64,000 bases of DNA from Heliopora coerulea (GCA_030142905.1 JASJOG010000011.1:992001-1056000); one strand, 5' to 3'; positions 23,201-35,831 are shown, numbered from the stretch's first letter. Made by a program: numbers and translations. Notes: generated from the letters alone by a model not told the origin.

Positions 23201-26200
23201 CGAAAGTTGTAAATTGGTCAAAAAATCGTCAAAAACCAAAGGTTAATCTCTTTACTTTTCGGTCCAATTTTTCCACCTAAAATTTTCAACGTAATTTCCC
23301 TTAAAAACCACTCAAATCACTGCAAAACCAGTTTCTATGCAATAAACTTTCATATTCTGCACTTATTTCGAAAGTTGGAAATTGGTCGAAAAATCGTCAA
23401 AAACCAAAGGTTAACCCCTTTACTTTTTGTTACAATTTTTCCACCTAAAATTTTCAACGTAATTTCGCTCAAAAACCACTCAAATCACTGCAACACTAGT
23501 TTCTATTCAATAAATTTTCATATTCTGCACTTATTTCGAAAGTTGGAAATTGGTCGAAAAATCGTCAAAAACCAAAGGTTAACCCCTTTACTTTTTGGTC
23601 CAATTTTTCCACCTAAAATTTTCAACGTAATTTCCCTTAAAAACCACTCAAATCACTGCAAAACCAGTTTCTATGCAATAAACTTTCCTATTCTGCACTT
23701 ATTTCGAAAGTTGGAAATTGGTCGAAAAATCGTCAAAAACCAAAGGTTAACCCCTTTACTTTTTGGTCCAATTTTTCCACCTAAAATTTTCAACGTAATT
23801 TCCCTTAAAAACCACTCAAATCACTGCAAAACCAGTTTCTATGCAATAAACTTTCATATTCTGCACTTATTTCGAAAGTTGGAAATTGGTCGAAAAATCG
23901 TCAAAAACCAAAGGTTAACCCCTTTACTTTTTGGTCCAATTTTTCCACCTAAAATTTTCAACGTAATTTCCCTTAAAAACCACTCAAATCACTGCAAAAC
24001 TAGTTTCTATGCAATAAACTTTCAGATTCTGCTCTTATTTCGAAAGTTGAAAATTGGTCGAAAAATCGTCAAAAACCAAAGGTTAACCCCTTTTCATTTT
24101 GGTCCAATTTTTCCACCTAAAATTTTCAACGTAATTTCCCTTGAAAACCACTCAAATCACTGCAAAACCAGTTTCTATGCAATAAACTTTCCTATTCTGC
24201 ACTTATTTCGAAAGTTGGAAATTTGTCGAAAAATCGTCAAAAACCAAAGGTTAACCCCTTTAGTTTTAGCTTAAATATTCGAAGTCAAAACTGTCTTCAA
24301 ATTTTAACCTAAAACGACTGGAATAAGTGCCAAACTATATAATTTGGCCTAAACAATCATATTTTGAGCTTATTTGGAAAGTTTGAAAATGGTGAGAAAA
24401 TCTTCAAAAACGATAGGTTAATCCCTTTAGTTTTTGATAAAATATTCGACCTCAAAAGTCTCTTCAAACTTTAAGCTTAAACGAGTGGACTAAGTGCCAA
24501 ACTAAATTGTTTTACCTATAGTTTCATATTCTCAGCTTATTTCGAATGTTTTAAATTGGTCGAAAAGTCGTCAATATTCGACCTCAAAAATCTCTTTGAA
24601 ATTTAAGCTAAAAGGGATGGAATAAGAGACAAACTAAATTGTTTTGCCTAAACTATCGTATTTTGAGCTTATTTGGAAAGTTTGAAATCGGCCAAAAAAA
24701 TCCACAAAAACCCTAGGTTAACCCTTTTACTTTTTGGTGAAATATTGGACCTCAAAACTCTTTTCGAACTTTAAGTTAAAACGGCTGGTATAAGTGTGAA
24801 ACTAAGCTATTTGGCCTAAACTTTCATATTTCGAGCTTATTTCGAAAGTTTTAAATCGGCCCATAAATCGTCAAAAGTTATCCTTGGAATAAGTGCGAAA
24901 CTTAATTATTTGGCCTAAACTGTCATGTTTCCAGCTGATTTCAAGTTTGAAATTGGGCGAAAAATCGTCAAAAACCATGTTAACTCCTTTACTTTTTTAT
25001 GAAACTTTCCACCTCGGAACTATCTTCGAATTTTAACCTATAACAACTGGAATAAGTTTCAAACTAAGCTACCTGGCCTAAACTTTCATATTCTGCACTT
25101 ATTTCGAAAGTTTGAAATTGGCAAAAAATCGTCAAAAACCATAGGTTAACCCCTTTACTTTTTGGTGAAATATTCGACCTCAAAATTCTGTTAGCACTTT
25201 AAGCTTAAACGGCTGGAATAAGTGCCAAACTAAATTGTTTTGCCTAAACTTTCATGTTTCGAGCTTATTTCGAAAGTTTAAAGTCGACCGAAAAATTGTT
25301 AAAAACCATAGGTTAACTCCTTTACTTTATGCTAAATTGACTGAAATAAGTGTGAAACTAAACAATTTGATTTAATCTTTCATATTTTTAACTAATTTCG
25401 AAAATTAGAAATTGATGAAAAAATCATCAAAAACGATAGGTTAACCCCTCTACTTTTGGTAAAATTTTTTAAACCTAGCAAATTTACCAAAAAATTAGCC
25501 TAAACTGACTGAAATAAGTCCAAAACTAAATGATTCGATATAAACTTTCACATTTTCACCTTATTTCGACAATTGGAAATTGGTCGAAAAATCGTCAAAA
25601 ATCATAGGTCAACCCCTTTACTTTTTGGTGAAGTTATTTAAACTTAGAAAATTCACCAAAACTTTAGCCTAAACTGACTGAAATAAGTACGAAACTAAAC
25701 GATTTGATCTGAACGTTGATATTTTTAGCTCATTTCGAAACTCTGAAATTGCTCGAAAAATTTTCAAAAACCATGGGTTAACCCTTTTACTTTTTGGTAA
25801 AAGTTTTAAACCTAAAAAATTCATCGAAGGCTTAACCTAAACTGACTAAAATAAAGCCAAAACTAAGTTATTTGAAAACTCATATATTTCAGCTTATTTC
25901 AACAGTTAGAAATTGGTCGAAAAATCGTTGATAACCATGGGTTAACCCCTCTACTTTTCAGTGAAATTTTTAAACCTAGAAAATCCATCGAAATTTTAGT
26001 CTAAACTGACTGAAATAAATCCAAAACTGAGTGACTCGATCCAAACTTTCATATTTTCAGCTCATTTCGACCATTAGAAGAAATTGGGCGAAAAATCGCC
26101 TAAAACGATAGGTTAATCTCTTCACTTTTTGGTGAAATTTTTAAATCCAGAAAATTCACCAAAAATTTAGCCTGAACTGACTGAAATTTTTCCACCTCAA

Positions 26201-26560
26201 AATTTCATCGAAAGCTTCGGCAAAACTGATTGAAATAAGGACAAAACTAAATGATTTGATCCAAACTTTCATATTTTCAGCTCATTTCGACCATTAGAAG
26301 AAATTGGGCGAAAAATCGCCTAAAACGATAGGTTAATCTCTTCACTTTTTGGTGAAATTTTTAAATCCAGAAAATTCATCGAAAATTTAGCCTGAACTGA
26401 CTGAAATTTTCCCACCTCAAAATTTCATCGAAAGCTTCGGCAAAACTGATTGAAATAAGGACAAAACTAAATGATTTGATCTAAACTTTCATGTTTCAGT
26501 TCATTTCAACAGTTAGAAATTGGTTGAAAAATCGTCAAGAACCATGGGTTAACCCCTCTA
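17210..26560. repeat. 168-bp satellite array with degenerate edges
   Basis: The monomer carries TTTCGAAAGTTGGAAATTGG, TCGTCAAAAACCAAAGGTTA and a TTTTTCCACCT segment. Spacing is exactly 168 bp where measured (18193, 18361, 18529). The core (about 17900-24270, roughly 38 monomers) is highly homogeneous. Monomers at 17210-17900 and 24270-26560 are progressively diverged, the usual signature of unequal exchange. At least two monomer types exist: a 'TTTCAACGTAATTTC' type that fills most of the core, and a 'CTCTTCGAATTT' type at the edges and in a block at about 21930-22870. A lone diverged monomer lies near 47815-47960. Confidence 0.95.
18169..20847 (+). other. Satellite-encoded 892-codon open frame (56-residue repeat), not called as a gene
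   Basis: Because the 168-bp monomer is a multiple of three, one stop-free frame in a monomer stays open through about 16 monomers. The peptide repeats a 56-residue unit starting EIGRKIVKNQRLTPLLFG. Similar frames continue at 20857-21702 and 23375-24274. It has no family similarity, no splice structure or transcription signal, and variation between monomers is not concentrated at third positions. I regard it as a by-product of the satellite. Confidence 0.8.
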
Positions 26561-26884
26561 ACCACTACTACTACTTCTACAGAAAATTGTAAGCCAATAG
26601 TACTATTACTTCTATAGAAAATTATAAGTGAATTAATACTCCTTGTTTACGAGTTATCAACAAACCTATCATTACGGTTCCACTTCCATTCTTGACGCAC
26701 CAGACCAACCCACCAGACGAAATGATATGGGAGAAGTACTCGAAGAGATCTGACAATCTCGTACCGCCATAAAGATTAAAGACAACCACAGAAAGAGATC
26801 TCCATTACAACATTAAGTCGATGAAGACCAAAATGTTGATACAGTCCCCAATAGCGAGGAAAAATGCTCAGAAACGCTGGATGA

Positions 26885-28255
26885 GTGAAACATGTGTTTC
26901 GTACCGAAAAAGACCGTTTCTTTCGAAATTTCCAAATTCCGTATCATAAAACAAAAAGAAACAACCGACGAATTTCGCACCACATTGCCGCCAAATATGG
27001 TAAGTTTAAGCAGAGTCAAGAAGCCAAAATCGAAACTAACCTCGGCTCGTCAAGTAAAAGGATTTGTAATTATTCCTTCCACAATGCCACCACCAAACAT
27101 GGAAATTTGCTGAGTGGCGAAATGAGGACAGTCAACCGCCATTGAACGCCCCCGCAAGTTTTATCCAAAGTGACCAAAAACGTGCATCAGAATAAGCGCA
27201 AATTTAGTATAACTGCACCGTACCCGAGTCAGCTAACGTAAATTTCCACAGCAAGACAACTCAAGACGTTAAATACAAGTCATGCTCTAAACGAGAGCCG
27301 ATTCAGTCAGTGAAGTGACCAAAAGGCCGCCATCATCACGCCACTACGTGCATAGAGATAAAGACCACTCTATATCATCCGCCATGATAAACCATTTGTG
27401 CCATTACTATTTAACCCATAGCTGGGAGGTGGTTATAGCGCCACCGATCCGCTTTTCGGTAGTCGATTTCAGTGAAAACAGGGGGAACCACGTGAAGGTA
27501 TCGACTTCCCTGGGACTACTCCTGGCACACTCGGGCTTTTTAGGCCGGCCAGTAGACCTCCTTCTACAGAAGCGGTACACAACCTGTTCGTCCCTTCTCC
27601 CCCCCAAGATGGTACTTGTATGAGAAAACGCCATATCTTCTTACTTCTCGTTTCAATCACGGAAGCTCCAATTTGTTGCTCTGCTTGGGAGCAACATATT
27701 GCCGATTCCTAAATGCAAAGTGACGAAATAGTTCGATAAATTTGGGGAACAACTGCTGCTGTCATTAACGAACTACGTTTGTGGACAAATAGCTAGAGTT
27801 GACTTGATTATTTTTGAAGTTGCAATGAAATGATTTTCCCTGAGGCCAATTTTGTTGCTTGAACTGACTTTTCTCCACACAAATTGAATGGACTTTGATT
27901 AGTTCCTGCAGAGTTTGTCAGACAACAGAAAATGTCGCTTCGTGCAAGAGAAAAAAAAAGCGCCCAAGTGAAAATCGCCTTCACTGCAACAAATTACCAA
28001 ATAGCAGTCAATTACCCACTCCTGGACCTGTGATTCCTCAGAAATCTGAAGAGCAGTTGGTTGAAGGCAACTCCTTTCCAAGATATTCCTGCCACTGTGG
28101 AAACGATACCAAGATCTTCTGGATTAAACTAATTCAATCTACCAATGGTAGGGCAGCTCCTCTGAAAAGTCCCTGGACCACCCCATCTGATACATTACAA
28201 TATTACCTAGCACCTTTAAGTTAGTCATTTCTAAGATTCCAGGGATATAAGAAAG
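26885..28255. repeat. Repeat block A, copy 1
   Basis: First of four copies of a block of about 1.2-1.6 kb (others near 29920-31560, 39890-41040 and 43190-44830). This copy is diverged from the others outside a nearly identical core at about 27302-27605. No transposase or reverse transcriptase frame is present. Confidence 0.65.
27302..27605. repeat. Conserved core of repeat block A, copy 1
   Basis: About 300 bp, from CAGTCAGTGAAGTGACCAAA to CGTCCCTTCTCCCCCC, nearly identical in all four block-A copies (30580-30886, 40545-40852 and 43832-44139 are the others). It contains possible short hairpins (GGTGG/CCACC, ACCGA/TCGGT, GTAGA/TCTAC). The plus-strand frame spanning it (up to 110 codons) matches no family known to me. 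Confidence 0.7.
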
Positions 28256-28379
28256 CTACCTGATAGAAATAGCTCTGGTTTAGCCGCTACAGTTTTCTAT
28301 TACGAAATTGTCAAGATACGAGAAAACGAACTTGTCACCGAAACTTTTCGAGGATTAATGCATCATCATGCGCTGTCGT

Positions 28380-29890
28380 TGATGTAAAGGTGACGTTACC
28401 AAAAATAATGGTAACGATGAACATTTTCATTAGACTTTGTGACCCAAGTAACTTCTAATAACAGCTGAAGATTCTTCAACATATACCAAGAACTCAACGG
28501 CCAAGTTTCCATATTACAATATCCAACTTTTTGAAATCCAATCTTCCTATATTTCAGTAAGGTGCAACATTCACTGCTCCCAAAGGATTGTGGTTAAATG
28601 TATAAGCCGCTCTCTTTTTCGTAGCCTACAACAGACTTGGTGTATGCGGTCAGCGTCGCAGGCTATTTCGATACGACCGATTCATCCCTTCCAAACCAAT
28701 CATAGCTTGGGAATGGTCCTCCTGACAAGTGACCACGCGGAACTGTCCTACGTTGTCAAATAGAACTGCCTCCGTATTGGAGACTTCAACTCAAATGGGG
28801 TGTTGGTGGCGCATTGGTAGTACAGGTATCTCACTACTGCGACTGGGGTAGGATTCCGGTTCCGTACAGTTATCTGATTAGTTATCTTTGTTACATTTGA
28901 GAAGTGTTGTTCAACTCGACTCTACCAAGCATCCCAAGTTTTCCCCCGAGTACTCCGTTTTCCTCCTGTAGTAACACTGGACCCACAAGGGGTGGTCCTT
29001 ACTGGACCTCTAAGGAGAGCAGCTTAGACAGCTGATAAGGTTATCCAGTATAAATAAAGGCATTTTACCTTCACGACGTGCGCTTCAGCTTCTTGGATTG
29101 TTCGGGGTATATACCATCGATCGAAATCATACCAAACTGCATGAAATACATGACAATGTAGACTGCCCTACTGTATCGGAGTTGCCCCATCTTTACCCTG
29201 TTACCATAGTTGCAATCAAGTCGCTCATCGATTATTTTTCCCCCTCCAGTTGGTCAAGTTTTAAATCCGTGAATCAACTGTTCTATTCAGTTCTGTAGTA
29301 CACGCCATTACATTTATCAGCTAAGCATTCGTTCTGTAGACACGGGACTTAAAGCATCCAAAGTTCTCGAGTCAATAGAACGAAAGTTTATCTGATTAAT
29401 TTACACAGTCAATACAAGAAGTAGTACTGAGTACATGTATCGCCATGCAAACTCACAAAAAATTGATCTAGTCCATGTTCACGAAACGTTTGGCATTAGC
29501 TCTTTTAGGTCCGTATCCGACTCTGGCAAACGCTAGTCAATTTTATTCGTGAAGGGGAGAGGGCTTAGAACAGCAAAAAGTTAGAGAGTATTGAGATGAA
29601 AAAAACAACCCTTTTTTGTTTAAATGCGAGATTATTTCGCATATTATTTTACTCTAGCTAAAGCCAGTTGATTTTACTCCTTAAGGAAAACATCTCGAAA
29701 CAGAATGGCTAAACACATTTCAAAACCAGCCAGATCTCCGTATTACGGGAATGCTGAAAAGCCAGATCAGGCTAATTGAGTGAGGGTATGACAGTTGGTA
29801 CAGTAAATGAAAACTGAAAAAGTCAAACATTGAACGGTAGGATATTCAATCAGATATGTGTAGAGCATTATAAATACACTGGAAGAAAAG
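28380..29890. repeat. Repeat block B, copy 1
   Basis: Homologous to 41050-42550 over its length and to 39240-39880 over its last 600 bp. It lies between two copies of block A and contains a tRNA-derived SINE at 28797. No coding function recognised. Confidence 0.65.
28797..29070 (+). mobile_element. tRNA-derived SINE, copy 1
   Basis: A tRNA-like head (A-box-like TGGCGCATTGGTAG, B-box-like GGATTCCGGTTCC) is followed by a body containing CTGGACCCACAAGGGGTGGT and a tail ending TATAAATAAAGGCATTTTAC. Homologous copies are at about 41470-41725 (same strand) and 50119-50395 (opposite strand). Confidence 0.75.
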
Positions 29891-29919
29891 TAATGTTTAT
29901 ACAGTGATATCAAAAAATT

Positions 29920-31560
29920 CTTACCTGCAAAAGCTGTTTATGGACGGGCTTACTTTGGCACGAGAAGTGAGTCCGACACCTACCTGACCCACTTTCGATA
30001 CGCTAGTGCAAGTCAACGTACAAGCAGCCAGTAATCCCTCCCAACATAGCATTCTCTCAGATACCAAAAAAAAAACCCCGAAAATCTCAATACATGCAAG
30101 TTCAATATCACTGGTGGTGGCCGACGATTCAACTATCCAACTGTTAAAAATTGCCGCCATGATTGCGCCACTCTCCGCAGACATCAACTTGAATGCACGG
30201 TTTTTCCACGAAGTCGTCCGCCATGATCACCTTCGAGGAACAATCGAATCAGTTTCACAAAATTGCCCCAAAATATGGCGAGTTTTGGGGGAAGAAGTAT
30301 CATGAAAACTCAAAGCCCAAAACTAACACACCACGACGAGTAACAAGACTTGACATTACTCCTTCCGCAGTCCCGCCACAAAACTTGAAAATTTGCTCAG
30401 TCGGAAAATGAGGACTATCGGCCGCCAATAGTAAACTTAACTTGCGGCGTACCGCAAGTTTTATCCCATACGAATAAAAAAAATAACACGTATTGGAACA
30501 AGCGCAGGTGTAGTACCACCGCACTGTGCTCGGCAAGACGACTCAAGACGGTAAATACAAGTTATTGGCTCTAAATGAGAGCCGACTCAGTCAGTGAAGT
30601 GACCAAAAGGCCGCCATCATCACGCCACTACGTGCATAGAGATAAAGACCACTCTATGTCATCCGCCACGATAAACCATTTGTGCCGTTACTATTTAACC
30701 CATAGCTGGGAGGTGGTTATAGCGCCACCGATCCGCTTTTCGGTAGTCGATTTCAGTGAAAACAGGGGGAACCACGTGAAGGTATCGACTTCCCTGGGAC
30801 TACTCCTGGCACACTCGGGCTTTTTAGGCCGGCCAGTAGACCTCCTTCTACAGGAGCGGTACACAACCTGTTCGTCCCTTCTCCCCCCAGAAATAGTACT
30901 TGTATAAATATGAGAAAACACCATATCCTCTTACTTCTCGTTTCAATCACGGAAGTTCCAATTTGTTGCTCTGCTTGCGAGCAACATACTGCTGATTTCT
31001 AAATGCGAAGTGACGAAATAGTTCCATAAATTTGGAGAACATTAGCTGCTGTCATTAACGAACTACGTTTGTAGACAAGTAGTTGGAGTTGACTTAATTT
31101 TTTTCGAAGTAGCAGTGAACGCGATTTTCCATGAGGCCAACTTTATCGCTTGAATTGACTTTTTTCCATCCAAATTCAATAGACTTTGATTAGTTCCTGC
31201 AGTTTTTCAGACGACAGAAAATGTCGCTTCGCGCGAAAAAAATCACTCGAAGAGAAAAGATCTTTTACTGCAACAAATCATCAAATAGGAGTTAATTACT
31301 CACTCCTGGACCTGAGCTTCCTCAAAAATCTCAAGAGCAATTGGTTAAAGGCAAATCCTTTCCAAGGTATTCCTACTGCTGCGTAAACGATGCGAAGATC
31401 TTCTGGATTAAACTAATCCATTCTACCAATGGTAGGGTAGTTACCCTGAACCACCACAGCTGATATAGTACCTACTACCAAGCATATTTAAATTAAACAT
31501 TTCTAAAATTCCAGGGATATAAGAAAGCTCCCTGTTAGAAACAGCCCTGGTTATACAGCA
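29920..31560. repeat. Repeat block A, copy 2
   Basis: Closely similar to 43190-44830, including the 300-bp core at 30580-30886. It forms the start of the segment shared with the KARS 3' flank. Confidence 0.7.
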
Positions 31561-31937
31561 AAACATAAAACTTTTATTTTAAGAAAAAAAAAATTGTTTT
31601 AAGATCATATTTCTTAAACTAAGAAATGCTATCTTGTCCCGTAGACAGGAAAATTTTTCTTAATAAGCTATCTTGATAGGAAAAAATTTCTAGAAAGAAA
31701 ACATATTTACTTGAATTAAGAAATTATATCTCAACAAGACAGGGAAAATTTTCTTTTTGTTCGTCCCTTCTCCCCCCAAAAAGTCTTTCATTTTCATGTG
31801 TGTATACACAAACACGTACATGCATCTCATATATACGAGTGGTTTTATGATTTTCATTCATACTGATATCTTTTTGTTGTCAACACAACTTTTACCTATA
31901 GATTTACTTGTGTTCAACCATTTACTCTCTCTCTCTC

Positions 31938-31978
31938 TCTCTATATATATATGTATATATATATGTATATATGTATAG

Positions 31979-32024
<46 letters not shown>
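31938..32024. repeat. (CT)n/(TA)n microsatellite
   Basis: A CT run followed by about 80 bp of mostly TA dinucleotides. Confidence 0.9.
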
Positions 32025-32027
<3 letters not shown>

Positions 32028-32102
32028 GATTCAGGAGCCAATACCGAAAAACATACATTTATATAGCCTCTCTAAAGAAATTTATTAAAAAAAGAGAACA
32101 CA

Positions 32103-32140
32103 TTTACGTTTCGGGGCATAGCCTCTTCGTCAGAAACTAT
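32103..32140 (-). ncRNA. Degenerate hammerhead-like motif (candidate 6)
   Basis: The minus strand reads CTGACGA, then a GGC/GCC hairpin with extra bases, then GAAAC. The H17 position after the short stem III would be G and stem I does not pair, so it is at best a relic. Confidence 0.3.
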
Positions 32141-32532
32141 AGGTATAGGTACAGTTATAAGTATGGGTATAGTAAGTATATCATATACATATATATACAG
32201 TAAGTATATCTCCCAAGCTCATTAACAATTCATGAGCGAAAAAAAACCCAGAAATCAGTACCGAGACGTAGTTTGGATATCTGATTTTAATTAGCATAGA
32301 ATTTCGACAACTTTGAACCAGATTTTCTCTTTAAATACGGATTCGTTAGAGATGCAATATCATACACTTGACAGTCGTTTTTCATCAGGTATCCAAACAC
32401 CTCGAAGTTGGTTAACGTTTTGTTTTTCACCTCATTTCTCGGTGTTTGACTATCTAGAGAAACACTCCGCATATATGATATTTTACATCTATCTATCTAT
32501 CCACCTATCTGCCTGTGTCTATCTATATAAGG

Positions 32533-32544
<12 letters not shown>

Positions 32545-32572
<28 letters not shown>
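32545..32572. repeat. (TA)n microsatellite
   Basis: Short (GT)n/(TA)n run abutting the MITE that starts at 32576. Confidence 0.8.
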
Positions 32573-32575
<3 letters not shown>

Positions 32576-32576
<1 letters not shown>

Positions 32577-33035
32577 CAATTATTCACCAAAGCGGAGGTG
32601 AATAGTGGGAGATATTTACCGAGGCAAGAGGAGGCGAGGGAAATATCTACACCATTAACCTCCATTAAGGTGAATAATTGTTTTAGTATAAACCTCGTAT
32701 AACTGTTTTAACGCATATTTTTTTTTAAATTTTTAAAATAATTTTAGGGAACGTCGGGTTGTCGACCGCTCGTCATTTGTAAACAAAACATTTTGAACTG
32801 TTTCTGAGTGTCTTTATCGCTAAAAAGCAAATAATATGCAAGTAATACATATGTTACTTTTTTCGTCTTGTCTAGCACGGCGACTTCATTTTTAAAGACA
32901 ATTTTGTAGTTCCGTAACTGAAACAAAACGGGACGCCATCTTGTTTTGCTCCGAGGTGAAAAGTGCACGATATTCCGAGGTAGAGGAACCAATCAGGTTG
33001 CACAAAACACACTATTCACCTGTGAGCTATATGGT
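32576..33035. mobile_element. MITE with ACAATTATTCACC terminus, copy 1
   Basis: The left end is ACAATTATTCACC and the right end CACTATTCACCTGTGAGC. The interior includes CGTCATTTGTAAACAAAACA and CGGGACGCCATCTTGTTTTG. A second copy is at 54278-54683 and a truncated third at 44860-44985. Confidence 0.65.
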
Positions 33036-33039
33036 AAAT

Positions 33040-33150
33040 ATATACATACATACATACATAAATACATATAAACATAAATATAACCTACATACATACATAT
33101 GTATGTATGTATATAAGTATATATGTATGTGTGCATGTATTTACATATAT
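33040..33150. repeat. (ACAT)n/(ATGT)n microsatellite
   Basis: Imperfect tetranucleotide repeat between the MITE and the hammerhead-bearing repeat. Confidence 0.8.
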
Positions 33151-33165
33151 GGGTGTGTGTTCAAT

Positions 33166-33207
33166 CTGCAGACATACGTTTTGCTGTACTACAGCTTATC
33201 AGTGCAG
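33166..33207 (-). ncRNA. Mutated hammerhead motif, paralogue of candidate 1 (candidate 2)
   Basis: Same family as 11886-11927, with stem I CTGCA/TGCAG, stem II GCTG/CAGC and short stem III retained. The core carries CTGATAA instead of CTGATGA and AAAA instead of GAAA, both expected to abolish cleavage. The flanking body (CAAGTTTGTTTTGAGC on the minus strand) is also shared. Confidence 0.6.
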
Positions 33208-33274
33208 CTCAAAACAAACTTGGATTGATAAGGGACCAGAGTGCTCAAACTGCTACTCGAGCGGTGGGCATTGC

Positions 33275-33278
<4 letters not shown>

Positions 33279-33327
<49 letters not shown>
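33279..33327. repeat. (TA)n microsatellite
   Basis: About 50 bp of TA dinucleotide beside the inverted repeat at 33328-33540. Confidence 0.9.
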
Positions 33328-33330
<3 letters not shown>

Positions 33331-33467
33331 TAAAATAGACAAAATTTTCTGCTGTCACTACTCTGAGTTTCATGCTCAGAGCTTTTCAGCACTTGCCAAC
33401 ATGTAACACAACACCATCTTTGAACTTACAAATATCCTAATTGTGTGAATAATTAAATAATCTGTTA

Positions 33468-33511
33468 GTTGTCTGATGATCACCTGAGCACGTGAAACTC
33501 AGAGTAGCGAC
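33468..33511 (+). ncRNA. Hammerhead ribozyme motif (candidate 3)
   Basis: Stem I GTTGT/GCGAC (with G-U pairs), core CTGATGA (33473-33479), core GAAA (33494-33497), stem III ACT-CAG-AGT, cleavage base A at 33506. Stem II (33480-33493) pairs poorly, so activity is doubtful. An inverted partial copy lies at 33335-33400, giving a hairpin arrangement. Confidence 0.5.
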
Positions 33512-35825
33512 AGCAAAAAATTTTGTCTATTTTACTTCTTTATTTGCTCTACTGGTATGGTATTGAGCACTCTTCATTCTCAAACCAACACTACAACCTT
33601 CCTGGTCCTCACCTTTATAAGTCCAAAAGTTTTCTCTTTTCTTTATTTGTCTTGTGAATAGATTTTTTTGGTTTGTATCTTGGCAGCAGTTAGCTTTCTT
33701 TTTATCCAACATATTAGTTACTGAAGACACTGTACCAGTCATGGATGTGAAAATAACTAGCAGCAAAACAGTTGCACCCAATTACTATCACAATAATTAG
33801 CAGACTATCACATAGAACTATTATGACCATAAATTATTGTCTCATGTGTAAGCCCCCAAAGTTGCAAATGCACCCAATGCTTATGATATTCAGAAAGCAA
33901 CAATACTCAGTATCCTGCATACATTGAGGGAATAAATTCCCAGAACAACACAACTTTATTACTGCTCTCAGTTGAAAAAAACAACCCAGTTTGAAACAGG
34001 TCTGACTGTCGAATGAGTCAAAATGTCTATGAAATGTATAGTAAAATACAAACATGAAACACTCAAGCATATTCATTTATTTGGGAACAGAAAAAAGTAA
34101 TTGAAAGAGGGAAGTTTGTTGCCAAGTTTTACTCCAATACGTTTCTTCATCGTGTTCCAGCTGAAAAAATTTTGATGTGAAAATGAAGCAAACATTGGGG
34201 AGACAATGCCCATCAACAATTCAAGAGAATGCCCCATCTCCAAAAATAAATCTGCTGGGAAAGGGTGCTGTCTTGCATTAAGCCCAGTTTATTCACCGTG
34301 TGTCTAAAAGCTGTTTCCAAAACACTTGTTTAAAAGACGTGGAGAAATTGATATTTCCTGGTTCAAAGGTTCACAAACTAACAAAGCCTTAGGCACTAAA
34401 TATATATGCAAACAACCTTTTGGGTAGATTAAAGTCTACAAGACTACATTAAATACCAATTTTAAAAACCTGAAGTTTAGTAAGAAGCGTAGTTTAGTAA
34501 GAGTATAATCTAAACATTTAACAACAGCAAAAGAATACCAACTGAAGGACGCTGAGGAAAATGTCTGCTTCGTGTTCAGGACGGCTGTGTCTTCTGCCTC
34601 TCCTTGCATTCAACAGGTCAATTTGCTTCGGATTCCGGACGTTTTAAATTTTGTTGAGCTAAAGCTTCGGTTAGTTAGCAGTCCGTATTTCCCCACAGGC
34701 TCCATTTTTTTTATCTTGGTAGGTTATACGGCGAACGTTGAGTTAAAATACTCGTACCTTTACCTTGGGTTACGTTAGAGTAGAAACAGCATGGGCATCG
34801 CATGGGCTTTGAATTTGGAGCTAAAACAGCCACGTGATCTTTGAAGCGAATAATTACGGTAGCCTGGGTCCGAACCAATTTCATCACCAAATTACAATCA
34901 AAGAAAACCGTTATGCGTTCTGGTAGTTGTGCATATTTCGTTCACAGACAATTCGCCATAACAGCATACAAAAATAATGCAGTTTCGCTTCTTTCGACAA
35001 TTTCTTTGCTTCCCTCATGTCCAACCATAAGGAAGCTCAAGGGAGACCACGGCCCATGTGTTTTTAAAAGGCGTCGTCTCCCCTGACGTTTAAAATGAAT
35101 TATTGTTGGAGTTTTAACAGTTTGTATGAGAAACGTCCGACCGTTACAAATTTAAGTTAATTTAAATCTGACTTCGCACATCCTTTTTTTCCCCTCCCCC
35201 TTCCAGCTGGAAATCTAAATTTGCTACCCAATTCCTAGGTTCATAGCAGGTACGCCATGCCACACCCGAGCCATTCACAGCATCGCTATGACATGTCACA
35301 CTTTCTAAAACATACATATTACTATAAGCCAACATTTAACATCACTTTTCTATTAAAACTTTTTTTGCAGATATATCAGAAACTTGTTGAAGTCCTTGTT
35401 CTTCTGTCAGCACACTTCTAGGTATATTTATATATTGAGTCGGGCATTCATTCGTTTACTATATCAAGGCTTGGCTGGCTATATGTTTAAATATTGCTGA
35501 ACAATTGCAAGACTTGTTGGTCCAGTAGTGTTAGTTTGATGAAAGTCTACCTTTCGTCAAACATTTCACCCAAGTAATGATGTGGTGTGATAAATGTTGG
35601 ATCGTTTAGTCGATTTTCCAACATCACAAGCCAGAAATAATTGGCAGTGTTGTGAGGTCGTAATCAATTAGTAAGAACACTAAAGATTATTGTACATGAA
35701 AATGGCACAGCCAAGACAACCAAGGTCTCACATTTGTCATTAACTGCCTTAATTTAAGCAAATTGGTTGCCATTAGTTCAGAAGATATTATTAAATATGA
35801 GTTGTTAATTTCCAAGAAAATCCAA

Positions 35826-35831
35826 TTTATT
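35826..35831 (-). terminator. Polyadenylation signal of the duplicated KARS exon
   Basis: AATAAA on the minus strand, at about the same distance from the duplicated stop codon as in the parent copy. Confidence 0.4.

Noticed and set aside
27315..27623. 110-codon frame conserved in four block-A copies as a protein gene
   Set aside because: Too few differences among copies to test coding, overlapping frames on the other strand are equally open, and no family match; better treated as a repeat core.
26885..31560. Block A - block B - block A as an LTR retrotransposon
   Set aside because: No primer-binding site, polypurine tract, gag/pol frame or target duplication found, and the same alternation is explained by tandem duplication.
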